Source of the DNA: an uncultured Catenibacterium sp.
GTDB lineage: Bacteria > Bacillota_I > Bacilli_A > Erysipelotrichales > Coprobacillaceae
Length of the DNA stretch: 23,102 bases
Direction of reading: 5' to 3'
NCBI GenBank assembly: GCA_900540685.1
Contig: UQGS01000035.1
Location: 1 to 23,102, forward strand
Numbering within the stretch: position 1 is the stretch's first letter; the number at the start of each line of letters is the position of its first letter. Below the pieces are notes generated by a model. It made no database searches. It worked only from the letters and a program-made list of their open reading frames with translations, and was not told the origin of the DNA. The translations under genes were made by a program, and so were the position numbers. This document shows, piece by piece, positions 1 through 5,928 of this stretch.

Positions 1-138
1 ATGGTATTTTTGCTGAATAAGATAACCTAAAGCAACAATTTACTTAAAAAGAGCGTTTGCTTTAAAGTATTCTTTCGCTTGATTAATAAGATCCATCAGA
101 CGGCTAAGATCTTTAATTTCTGATGCGCGTACATGCAT
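1..138 (-). pseudogene. N-terminal fragment of a GNAT acetyltransferase, interrupted by an in-frame stop; runs off the left edge
   Basis: Reading leftward from an ATG at 138, 32 codons are open to a TAA at 42-40. The same frame is then open to the window edge, reading IVALGYLIQQKYH. The first residues (MHVRASEIKDL, then INQAKEYFKAN) resemble the start of GNAT N-acetyltransferases, which commonly read like IRKA..EDL..IMEII.QAK.YFK..G and then W..GYP. The LGY after the stop falls where that GYP would be. A GAGGTGAT ribosome site precedes the ATG and a good promoter lies upstream (159-187), so the gene start is intact. I infer a nonsense-interrupted acetyltransferase. It could also be a real 32-aa peptide. 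The family call rests on pattern memory only, and the missing C-terminal part lies outside the window. Confidence 0.45.
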
Positions 139-158
139 ACTTAATCACCTCAATTAAA

Positions 159-187
159 ATTGTACTAGAATTTATTTGAAATATCAA
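159..187 (-). promoter_or_regulatory. Promoter of the broken GNAT gene
   Basis: On the minus strand TTGATA (187-182) is followed after 17 bp by TACAAT (164-159), a near-consensus sigma-A promoter. Its -35 lies inside an inverted repeat, TATTTGA at 173-179 and TCAAATA at 184-190, which could be an operator or chance. It is divergent from the promoter of the next gene. Confidence 0.5.
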
Positions 188-191
188 ATAG

Positions 192-220
192 TTGTATTTT
201 GATTGATGAAATGGTTAAAT
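192..220 (+). promoter_or_regulatory. Candidate promoter of the DUF1146 gene
   Basis: TTGTAT (192-197) and TTAAAT (215-220) are separated by 17 bp, about 20 bp upstream of the start codon. The match is moderate and was found by eye. Confidence 0.4.
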
Positions 221-239
221 AGTGTCAAAGGAGGATGCT

Positions 240-443
240 ATGATTTATCGTACAGTTAATATTTTAGTTTATATTATTTCTGTCTTATTAGCTATGTATG
301 GCTTACAGGCTTTTGACTTTGAACGCTTCTTAAGAAAAGGCAGAATCAGCCAGTTTTATATCTTCTATATTGTAGCGAGTGTGGCGCTCGGATACTTATT
401 TGCACAATTTATACTTAATTTTGGTACATTAAGTTTTTATTGA
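240..443 (+). CDS. ywzB: DUF1146 family small membrane protein (YwzB-like)
   Basis: A 67-aa protein with two hydrophobic segments, about residues 5-22 and 42-63. They flank a conserved-looking AFDFERFLRKGR stretch that matches the DUF1146 pattern (…D..kflr.gr…). The start is ATG 240, because AAAGGAGG at about 227-234 sits just upstream; a GTG at 222 would include that ribosome site in the coding region. In Bacillus the DUF1146 gene ywzB follows the ATP synthase operon, close to genes of wall synthesis. Here it precedes mbl. No function is established for the family. The role is unknown, but the family call is fairly sure. Confidence 0.75.
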   Translation: MIYRTVNILVYIISVLLAMYGLQAFDFERFLRKGRISQFYIFYIVASVALGYLFAQFILNFGTLSFY

Positions 444-472
444 TTTAAAGCCAATATTTTTTATTAATTGTC

Positions 473-500
473 TTGAATAATATGAATAAAATGATAAAAT
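473..500 (+). promoter_or_regulatory. Candidate promoter of mbl
   Basis: TTGAAT (473-478), a 16-bp spacer and TAAAAT (495-500) lie 28 bp before the mbl start. This suggests mbl can be transcribed independently of the DUF1146 gene. Confidence 0.45.
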
Positions 501-527
501 AGAAATGCTTACAAGGAGGAAAAAGGT

Positions 528-1517
528 ATGAGCTTATCAAAAGAAATTGGTATTGACCTTGGTACTGCAAATATCCTAATCTATGCTAAAGGAGAAGGAA
601 TTGTAGTTAATGAACCAAGTGTAGTTACTATTAATGTAGAAACAAATAGACCTGTTGCTGTTGGTGAAGAAGCAAGAGAAATGCTTGGAAAGACTCCTGG
701 AAAATTAAAAGCAATCCGTCCATTAAAGGATGGTGTTATTGCTGATTTCCAGACTACTGAAATCTTACTAACACACTTTATCAATAAACTAAACTTAAAA
801 GGAATTTTTGCTAGACCAACAATCTTAATTTGTTGTCCATCTAACATCACTTCAATCGAAAAGAGTGCCATCCAGGATGTTGCTTTAAGATGTGGTGCTA
901 AGAAGGTATATATCGAAGAAGAACCAAAAGTAGCTGCTATTGGTGCTGGTCTTGATATTTCTAAACCATCTGGAAACATGGTTATCGATATCGGTGGTGG
1001 AACTACAGACGTTGCTGTACTTTCATTAGGTGATATTGTTACATCTCAGTCATTAAAGATTGCTGGTGACAAGATGGATCAGGAAATCATTAAATATGTA
1101 AAAGATAAATACAAGTTATTAATCGGTGATGCTACAGCTGAAGAAGTTAAGAAACAGATCGGCTGCGCATTCGAACCTAACGAAGAAACAGTTATGGATG
1201 TTCGTGGTAGAGACTTAGTTACAGGTCTTCCAAAGACTATCCAGATGAATGAAGCTGAAACAGTTTCTGCTTTAGGAGAAGTTTGTGAAACAATCTTGAT
1301 TGCTGCTAAGCAGGTTCTTGAACAGACACCACCTGAATTATCTGCAGATATCGTAAACAAAGGTATCTTCTTAACTGGTGGAGGAGCTTTATTAAAGAAT
1401 TTAGACAAGTTCCTTGAACAGGGATTAAAGGTTCCTGTATTCGTAGCTGATACACCACTTGATTGTGTTGCTGAAGGCTGCGGTGTCATGTTAGAAAACA
1501 CTACATACTTACAGTAA
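528..1517 (+). CDS. mbl: Actin-like cell-shape protein Mbl/MreB
   Basis: A 329-aa bacterial actin that polymerises under the membrane and guides the side-wall synthesis machinery. The actin ATPase motifs are clear: phosphate-1 IGIDLGTANILI near residue 10, a connecting segment EEEPKVAAIGAGL, phosphate-2 IDIGGGTTDVAVLSLG at about 153-168, and the adenosine motif FLTGGGALLKNL. LICCPSNITSIEKSAI and the end DCVAEGCGVMLEN resemble Bacillus subtilis Mbl more than MreB, hence the symbol. The length is normal for the family. AGGAGG lies 8 bp before the ATG. No mreC, mreD or rodA is adjacent, as usual for the separate mbl copy of Firmicutes. Its transcript ends at the hairpin immediately after the stop. 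Confidence 0.93.
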   Translation: MSLSKEIGIDLGTANILIYAKGEGIVVNEPSVVTINVETNRPVAVGEEAREMLGKTPGKLKAIRPLKDGVIADFQTTEILLTHFINKLNLKGIFARPTILICCPSNITSIEKSAIQDVALRCGAKKVYIEEEPKVAAIGAGLDISKPSGNMVIDIGGGTTDVAVLSLGDIVTSQSLKIAGDKMDQEIIKYVKDKYKLLIGDATAEEVKKQIGCAFEPNEETVMDVRGRDLVTGLPKTIQMNEAETVSALGEVCETILIAAKQVLEQTPPELSADIVNKGIFLTGGGALLKNLDKFLEQGLKVPVFVADTPLDCVAEGCGVMLENTTYLQ

Positions 1518-1545
1518 AAGATAGCGTTCGCGCTATCTTTTTTTT
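1517..1545 (+). terminator. Intrinsic terminator after mbl
   Basis: A perfect 10-bp stem (1517-1526 with 1531-1540) is closed by a TTCG tetraloop and followed by an 8-T tract ending at 1545. The ribosome site GGAGG of the next gene starts one base later, so readthrough past this hairpin, or a promoter inside mbl, must supply that gene. Confidence 0.9.
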
Positions 1546-1555
1546 GGAGGAAATA

Positions 1556-2329
1556 ATGAAAGCGATATTTTTTGATATTGATGGTACTATCTACCATCCA
1601 GAGATTGGTATTAGTCAGAATACCATTGATGAAATTCATAGAGTACAAAAATTAGGTCATAAATGCTTTATCGCAAGTGGTAGACCAACTGGATTTATTT
1701 CTAAAGAAGTGAAATCCAGTGGTTTTGATGGCTTTGTATTAGCTAATGGAGCACATATTGTGACTGAAGGAAAAACAATCGATTCTCTCACATTACCTTA
1801 TGAAGAAACAAAGAAACTGATTGAATATGTAGAATCACAAGGTTATGAATATGTACTTCTTACAACTGATCGTTGTTATTTGAAGAAGGAATCACCACAT
1901 ATGTATAAATTCTATGCTTGGTGTAATATCGATATGGATTCTTTATGCAATGATTATGATTTAGATGAAGTATTAAAGAAGACAATTAAATTAGAAATTC
2001 GTTACAACAAAAAAGAAGACAGCGTAGGACTTATTGAAAGACTAGGGGCTTTCTTCTATGAAAAACATGATGATAGCTTAAACATTGAAGTATCTAATAT
2101 AGATACTTCTAAAGGTCATGGTATTGAAACAATGCTTAACTATTATGGTTTAGATGTTGATGATAGCTATTGTTTTGGTGATGGCGCCAATGACTTAGAA
2201 ATGTTTAAGACAGTAGGGCATCCTATCGCTATGAAGAATGCGATTCCTATGATTTATCATCACGCATCAATCATCTGTGAAGATGTATTGCATGATGGTG
2301 TGGCAAAAGAATTAAAGAGACTCTTTTAA
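1556..2329 (+). CDS. Cof-type (HAD-IIB) sugar-phosphate phosphatase
   Basis: A 257-aa cytosolic phosphatase of the Cof/YidA group, which dephosphorylate sugar phosphates, flavin mononucleotide or cofactors; the substrate cannot be read from sequence. Motif I is FFDIDGT with nucleophile D7 and acid/base D9. Motif II is the ASGRP segment. A large alpha/beta cap (C2B) occupies roughly residues 85-185. The K of DTSKGHGIETML and the Mg-binding GDGANDLEMF complete the active site. ATG 1556 is chosen because GGAGG at 1546-1550 is well placed; a TTG at 1544 would include that site. It follows mbl after a terminator and is followed by its own terminator, so it is probably a single-gene unit fed partly by readthrough. 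Confidence 0.85.
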   Translation: MKAIFFDIDGTIYHPEIGISQNTIDEIHRVQKLGHKCFIASGRPTGFISKEVKSSGFDGFVLANGAHIVTEGKTIDSLTLPYEETKKLIEYVESQGYEYVLLTTDRCYLKKESPHMYKFYAWCNIDMDSLCNDYDLDEVLKKTIKLEIRYNKKEDSVGLIERLGAFFYEKHDDSLNIEVSNIDTSKGHGIETMLNYYGLDVDDSYCFGDGANDLEMFKTVGHPIAMKNAIPMIYHHASIICEDVLHDGVAKELKRLF

Positions 2330-2357
2330 CTTCTGTGTAAAAACAGAAGTTTTTTTA
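2329..2357 (+). terminator. Intrinsic terminator after the Cof phosphatase
   Basis: An 8-bp stem ACTTCTGT (2329-2336) pairs with ACAGAAGT (2343-2350) around a 6-nt loop and is followed by a T-rich tract. It overlaps the stop codon. Confidence 0.85.
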
Positions 2358-2435
2358 TATGTCTTTTATGCAGGAAAAATGGGCTCTTATGCAAAAATCA
2401 TTGACTTCTTGAATATATTAAGTGCTTATTATTAG

Positions 2436-2485
2436 ACTTTAACACTCAAAATAGTATAAATACTGTCTTAATGTTAGAGTTTTTT
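2436..2485 (+). terminator. Second terminator-like hairpin in the 2358-2551 intergenic region
   Basis: ACTTTAAC (2436-2443) pairs with GTTAGAGT (2473-2480) with one G-U pair, followed by five T. The 29-nt loop holds a second perfect hairpin, AGTAT/ATACT at 2453-2464. It stands about 80 bp downstream of the previous terminator with no credible gene between, so it may end a short RNA or catch readthrough. The rest of the 2358-2503 stretch shows nothing I can assign. Confidence 0.45.
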
Positions 2486-2503
2486 CTTATTTTATGATTT
2501 CTG

Positions 2504-2532
2504 TTGAATAAAAATAATAAAAATAATACAAT
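2504..2532 (+). promoter_or_regulatory. Promoter of the unknown-nfeD-SPFH operon
   Basis: TTGAAT (2504-2509) and TACAAT (2527-2532) have a 17-bp spacer, giving a predicted start near 2539 and a very short leader before the GGAGGTGAT ribosome site. Confidence 0.6.
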
Positions 2533-2551
2533 GATATTGGAGGTGATAAAC

Positions 2552-2938
2552 ATGAACTTTGTCTGGAATACAAACGAACTGAATGCATCTGTCGTCTCCA
2601 TTTATGAAACAAATATTACATTGAATACGACAGCATGTATGCATTTTGAAAATGTGAATTATGTTCTATTAGGTATTGATTATGACAATCATTGTATCGG
2701 TATCAAACCCGTGGGAAAGCAAGCTATCAATGACGGAATCTATCCACAGGACCAGCTTCATAAGATATCAAGAGGTAAGTCCTATGGAAGAATCACAAAT
2801 AAACCATTTATTAAAGAACTTGCCGATTTGATTCCTCTCGATTTCAATGAAAAGAATGTTTATAAGTTTAAAGGAACATATGACATTGTTCATGAAGTTC
2901 TCATTGTTGACTACAAGGAGGGAAGACTAAATGGATAG
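2552..2938 (+). CDS. Uncharacterised 128-aa cytosolic protein, first gene of the nfeD-SPFH operon
   Basis: I do not recognise this protein. It has no signal peptide or membrane segment and no cysteine cluster. The N-terminal half is beta-rich in appearance (SIYETNITLNTTA, VNYVLLGIDY, CIGIKPV). A basic stretch KISRGKSYGRITNK lies at about residues 71-84, and an acidic end VHEVLIVDYKEG closes the protein. The start is ATG 2552, seven bases after GGAGGTGA. Its stop overlaps the nfeD start by 8 bp (2931-2938), so the two genes are translationally coupled and probably work together. A link to membrane-microdomain organisation is an inference from the neighbours alone. Confidence 0.7.
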   Translation: MNFVWNTNELNASVVSIYETNITLNTTACMHFENVNYVLLGIDYDNHCIGIKPVGKQAINDGIYPQDQLHKISRGKSYGRITNKPFIKELADLIPLDFNEKNVYKFKGTYDIVHEVLIVDYKEGRLNG

Positions 2939-3362
2939 TTTGGTAGTGTGGTCAGGTGTTATGGTTGCGTGTATTGTAGTAGAAATACTCACAGTATCGT
3001 TAGTGAGTGTCTGGTTTGTGATTGGTGCTTTTGTGGCATTAATTGCCTGCTTATTAAATGTATCGGTTCCAATACAGGTTGCTATATTTCTTGGAGTATC
3101 TGTTATATGCGCAATAGTGGCACGTCCTATGGCTGTAAAAAGTCTGAAGGGCAATATAATACATACGAATAATGATGCACTTATAGGATCTCATGCACTC
3201 GTTATTAAGAGAATTGATGCAGATCATATGGGTGAAGTAAGAATTAAGAATCAGATTTGGTCAGCATCTTCACTTCATAATCTCACTTTAGAAGAAGGAG
3301 AATATGGAGAAGTTGTTGCAATTGAAGGTGCACATCTAGTTGTAAAAAAGGAGGGTAACTAA
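2931..3362 (+). CDS. NfeD-like membrane protein
   Basis: A 143-aa protein with three transmembrane helices at about residues 4-24, 26-43 and 48-65. A C-terminal soluble domain (about 80-140) has the small OB-fold of the short NfeD type: IGSHALVIKRI, GEVRIKNQIWSASS, EGEYGEVVAIEGAHLVVKK. NfeD proteins are almost always encoded beside an SPFH/stomatin gene and form a membrane complex with it; the next gene, one base downstream, is that partner. The protease part found in long NfeD proteins is absent, which is normal for this subtype. The start overlaps the preceding stop and GGAGGGAAG lies just upstream. Confidence 0.85.
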   Translation: MDSLVVWSGVMVACIVVEILTVSLVSVWFVIGAFVALIACLLNVSVPIQVAIFLGVSVICAIVARPMAVKSLKGNIIHTNNDALIGSHALVIKRIDADHMGEVRIKNQIWSASSLHNLTLEEGEYGEVVAIEGAHLVVKKEGN

Positions 3363-3363
3363 G

Positions 3364-4269
3364 ATGTTAGGATTTATTTTAATGATTTTATTAATCGCAA
3401 TTGTTGTTATTCTTATTTTCAGTACAGTAAAGATTGTTCCACAGTCATATGCTTATGTCGTAGAAAGAATCGGTGCATATGACCGTACATTAAATGTAGG
3501 TTTACATATTCTTATTCCTTTAATTGACCGTGTATCTAACCGTGTATCATTAAAGGAACAGGTTATGGACTTTGCTCCACAGCCAGTTATCACTAAAGAT
3601 AACGTTACAATGCAGATTGATACAGTTGTCTATTTCTCTATCACAGATCCAAAGCTATTTACTTATGGTGTAGTAAGACCAATTAATGCGATTGAAACAT
3701 TAACTGCTACTACATTAAGAAATATCATTGGTGAACTTGAATTAGATGATACATTAACATCAAGAGATATCATTAACTCTAAGATGAGATCTATTCTTGA
3801 TGATGCAACAGATCCTTGGGGTATCAAGGTAACAAGAGTAGAAGTTAAAAACATTCTTCCCCCAAGAGATATTCAGGAAGCAATGGAAAAACAGATGCGT
3901 GCAGAACGTGAAAGACGTGAAGCTATCTTAGTTGCTGAAGGTAAAAAACAGGCTGCTATCTTAAATGCAGAAGGGGATAAGGAATCTCTTGTATTACGTG
4001 CAACAGCTGAAAAAGAAGCACAGATTGCGAAAGCTGAAGGTCAGGCTGAAGCATTAAGACTTGTTTATGAAGCACAGGCTAAAGCTATTCAGTATATTAA
4101 TGAAGCAAATCCTGAATCTGCTTATATTCAGTTAGAAGGATTAAAAGCATTAAAGAACTTAGCTGATGGACAGGCTACAAAGATTATTGTACCTAATGAC
4201 TTAGCAGGATTAGCTGGTACACTTACAACTTTATCAGAATCACTTAAGGATCCTAAAAAGCCAGAATAA
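3364..4269 (+). CDS. SPFH/Band 7 paraslipin (QmcA-like)
   Basis: A 301-aa stomatin-family scaffold protein of membrane microdomains. One N-terminal anchor helix (about 2-20) is followed by the SPFH domain, with VPQSYAYVVERIGAYDRTL, GLHILIPLIDRV, SLKEQVMDF and VEVKNILPPRDI. A long charged coiled coil rich in Ala/Glu (about 172-240, REAILVAEG…AEGDKE…AEGQAEA) and a C-terminal region with IIVPNDLAG complete it. This layout and length are those of paraslipins such as E. coli QmcA. AAGGAGGG precedes the ATG by 8 bp. It is co-transcribed with the NfeD-like gene and ends at a strong terminator. The family call is secure; the cellular role in this organism is not known. Confidence 0.9.
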   Translation: MLGFILMILLIAIVVILIFSTVKIVPQSYAYVVERIGAYDRTLNVGLHILIPLIDRVSNRVSLKEQVMDFAPQPVITKDNVTMQIDTVVYFSITDPKLFTYGVVRPINAIETLTATTLRNIIGELELDDTLTSRDIINSKMRSILDDATDPWGIKVTRVEVKNILPPRDIQEAMEKQMRAERERREAILVAEGKKQAAILNAEGDKESLVLRATAEKEAQIAKAEGQAEALRLVYEAQAKAIQYINEANPESAYIQLEGLKALKNLADGQATKIIVPNDLAGLAGTLTTLSESLKDPKKPE

Positions 4270-4276
4270 CATAAGC

Positions 4277-4304
4277 CAGAAGACAATGTCTTCTGACTTT
4301 TTTT
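4277..4304 (+). terminator. Intrinsic terminator of the nfeD-SPFH operon
   Basis: Stem CAGAAGAC (4277-4284) pairs with GTCTTCTG (4288-4295) around an AAT loop, followed by seven T at 4298-4304. Confidence 0.85.
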
Positions 4305-4310
4305 GTATGT

Positions 4311-4336
4311 AAAAAGCCATGCGATAACACATGGCT
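4311..4336 (-). terminator. Intrinsic terminator of the lacR-zinc-ribbon operon
   Basis: On the minus strand AGCCATG (4336-4330) pairs with CATGGCT (4321-4315) around an 8-nt loop, followed by five U from the A tract 4311-4315. It faces the plus-strand terminator just to its left, so the two convergent operons are separated by back-to-back terminators. Confidence 0.8.
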
Positions 4337-4338
4337 GA

Positions 4339-4620
4339 TTATTTGAAAATATCTTTAATTTTACTACCAATAGGTTTATAGTTCAGCAACTTTTGAATTT
4401 CTTCCTTGTCTAAGTATTCTTCTATATAACCACAGTTCTCACAAATATAGAAAGTCTTCTTTGCAGTATTTCCTTCTTTGAACATTGCGAATACTTGAGA
4501 AGGCTTATTAAGATGATTGGTTATTTGAGAAATGTTACCACCACCATTTTCATGGAGCTGATCTTTAATGATAATAATCTTATCGTGATTACATTTAGGA
4601 CAAATTCCAGTCTTTTTCAT
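4339..4620 (-). CDS. Small zinc-ribbon protein (DUF2082-like)
   Basis: A 93-aa protein with two CxxC pairs, C7-P-K-C10 and C60-E-N-C63-G-Y, that can bind one zinc ion. They are separated by a GGGNISQ segment and a basic stretch. This CPKC…GGG…CENCGY pattern is that of predicted nucleic-acid-binding zinc ribbons (DUF2082), whose function is unknown. GAGAGGA precedes the ATG by about 6 bp. It lies 14 bp downstream of lacR and is probably co-transcribed with it. Nothing links it specifically to lactose use. The domain assignment is reasonable; no role can be given. Confidence 0.65.
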   Translation of the reverse strand: MKKTGICPKCNHDKIIIIKDQLHENGGGNISQITNHLNKPSQVFAMFKEGNTAKKTFYICENCGYIEEYLDKEEIQKLLNYKPIGSKIKDIFK

Positions 4621-4634
4621 AGTGTGTCCTCTCT

Positions 4635-5390
4635 TTATACAGTTACAATAGTTGTATATTCTTCATAATGTTTTAATATATCAGGATCAATCGTATTATC
4701 AGTGATTACTGCATCAAAGTTAAAGAGATCATAGAAGATATAGAAGTCAGAACGATTAAACTTAGTAGAATCTACAAGTAAATATCTATTCTTCGCATTA
4801 TCTAAAGGTATTCCCTGTGATTCTCCTTCTTCTAATGAATAAGTTGTAATACCACTATTAAAAATGCCATTGCATCCAATAAAAGCTTTAGTATATCTTA
4901 ATTTACTTAATACCATATTAGTAATAGGACCTACAAAGGTATTTGTATTACTACGATATTCTCCGCCTGTCAACATCACATCAGTAGGAGTATGCCCGTT
5001 CAAGATGTTAAATACTGCAAGAGAATTCGTTACAACTCTAATATTACGCCCACATAACTGTTCAGCTAATAACTGAATAGTAGTACCAGGACCTAAGAAT
5101 ATAGTTTCTCCTTCTTGAACAAGACTTGCTGCTTTATGCGCAATTCTTGTTTTTTCTTCTATCTGTACAGAAGACTTCTCTAAATGAGAACGTTCATGAT
5201 CCATACTAAAAGATAAACTCTGTGCACCACCATGTACTCTTAATAACTTACCAGACTTCTCTAATTCATCTAAATCTCTTCTTGCAGTCATATCAGAGAT
5301 TTCTAATTGTTCCATGATTTCATTAATAGAAATAATACCTTTTTGATTGACCATCTGTGTAATTCTTACAAGACGTTCCTTCTTTAACAT
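4635..5390 (-). CDS. lacR: DeoR/LacR-family transcriptional repressor of the lactose operon
   Basis: A 251-aa regulator. An N-terminal DeoR winged helix-turn-helix (about 1-57: ISINEIMEQLEISDMTARRDLDEL, then LLRVHGGA) is followed by a sugar-phosphate isomerase-like sensor domain with the effector-binding FLGPGTTIQLLAE (98-111) and VVTNSL. The pattern AHKAASLVQEGETIFLGPGTT closely parallels Staphylococcus and Lactococcus LacR, which bind tagatose-6-phosphate. Here the inducer may instead be galactose-6-phosphate or lactose-6-phosphate, since no tagatose pathway is present. ATG 5390 is chosen because AAGGAGAG lies 6-8 bp upstream; an earlier in-frame start at 5453 would place the promoter inside the coding region. 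It is divergent from lacFEG, and its own -35 overlaps a likely operator, so it should regulate itself. Confidence 0.85.
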   Translation of the reverse strand: MLKKERLVRITQMVNQKGIISINEIMEQLEISDMTARRDLDELEKSGKLLRVHGGAQSLSFSMDHERSHLEKSSVQIEEKTRIAHKAASLVQEGETIFLGPGTTIQLLAEQLCGRNIRVVTNSLAVFNILNGHTPTDVMLTGGEYRSNTNTFVGPITNMVLSKLRYTKAFIGCNGIFNSGITTYSLEEGESQGIPLDNAKNRYLLVDSTKFNRSDFYIFYDLFNFDAVITDNTIDPDILKHYEEYTTIVTV

Positions 5391-5414
5391 GTTTTCACTC
5401 TCCTTGTCAGTGTC

Positions 5415-5443
5415 AGTATAACATTCAAACCAACACAAATCAA
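5415..5443 (-). promoter_or_regulatory. lacR promoter (extended -10)
   Basis: On the minus strand TTGATT (5443-5438), a 17-bp spacer and TATACT (5420-5415) preceded by TG, giving an extended -10. The -35 overlaps the operator repeat at 5439-5446. Confidence 0.65.
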
Positions 5444-5531
5444 ACAAAATCAAACATATAGATAATAATCACATCAATAAATTATCATAAATGTTGATAT
5501 TTGTTTAATTTATTGTTGTTTATTGTTTATT
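5439..5531. promoter_or_regulatory. Predicted LacR operators between lacR and lacF
   Basis: ATCAAACA occurs twice, at 5439-5446 and 5449-5456, exactly 10 bp apart, so on the same face of the helix. The reverse-oriented relatives TGTTGATA (5492-5499), TGTTTAAT (5502-5509), TGTTTATT (5517-5524) and TGTTTATT (5524-5531) follow about 50-75 bp away, ending 4 bp before the lac -35. TGTTT-type direct repeats are typical DeoR-family targets. The two oppositely oriented clusters would allow looping and control of both promoters. The assignment is an inference from pattern and position. Confidence 0.55.
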
Positions 5532-5535
5532 TCTG

Positions 5536-5564
5536 TTGACAATTGATGTGAATGCGATTACACT
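5536..5564 (+). promoter_or_regulatory. lacFEG operon promoter
   Basis: A perfect -35 TTGACA (5536-5541), a 17-bp spacer and TACACT (5559-5564). The predicted start near 5571 leaves a leader of about 37 nt that is purine-rich and contains the AGAGGAG ribosome site. Confidence 0.8.
5549..5562 (+). promoter_or_regulatory. cre site for CcpA (catabolite repression)
   Basis: TGAATGCGATTACA matches the cre consensus TGWAANCGNTNWCA at every fixed position except the fifth base. It covers the promoter spacer and half of the -10, so bound CcpA would block RNA polymerase when glucose is present. CcpA itself is not in this window. Confidence 0.7.
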
Positions 5565-5607
5565 GTAGTTGTAGAAAACAAAAGGAAACAAAAGAGGAGA
5601 GAAAAAA

Positions 5608-5928
5608 ATGACTAAAGATGAATTAAGTATGGTAGGTTTTGAAATTGTAGCTTACTCAGGAGATGCAAGAAGTACTTTATTAGAATTATTAAAAGAAATG
5701 CGTGCTGGTAATTTTGATAACGTAGAAGAAAAGTTAAAGGATGCAGATGCAAATATTAATTTAGCACATCAGTCTCAGACAACTATTCTTCAGCAGGAAG
5801 CACGTGGCGAAGATATGGAAATGGGATTTATCTTCATTCATGGACAGGATCATTTAATGACAACAATCTTATTAAGAGATGTTATTGAAGACTTTATTAC
5901 ATTATATAAAGAAAGAGGTACAAAATAA
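5608..5928 (+). CDS. lacF: Lactose-specific PTS enzyme IIA
   Basis: A 106-aa cytosolic phosphocarrier that takes phosphate from HPr and passes it to the IIB domain of LacE. The all-helical PTS Lac/chitobiose IIA fold is recognised by GFEIVAYSGDARS near the start and by IHGQDHLMTTILLRD, which carries phosphorylated H78 and Mg-binding D81 at the same numbers as in the Staphylococcus and Lactococcus proteins. The length is typical. It is the first gene after the lac promoter, with AGAGGAG before its ATG. Its TAA shares one base with the lacE ATG (TAATG), so translation is coupled. Confidence 0.92.
   Translation: MTKDELSMVGFEIVAYSGDARSTLLELLKEMRAGNFDNVEEKLKDADANINLAHQSQTTILQQEARGEDMEMGFIFIHGQDHLMTTILLRDVIEDFITLYKERGTK

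Noticed and set aside
581..979. 132-codon minus-strand frame inside mbl
   Set aside because: It is fully antisense to conserved actin motifs; no ribosome site or family resemblance.
1079..1648. 189-codon minus-strand frame across the mbl end
   Set aside because: It overlaps most of the mbl 3' half and crosses its terminator, with no ribosome site; it is a shadow of mbl.
2359..2412. 17-codon frame starting MSFMQEKW in the intergenic region
   Set aside because: No ribosome site and no promoter at a sensible distance; its internal TTATGCA repeat looks like chance.
5391..5453. Upstream start for lacR adding 21 residues
   Set aside because: It would place the lacR promoter, operator and ribosome site inside the coding region; ATG 5390 has AAGGAGAG and starts at the conserved DeoR N terminus.
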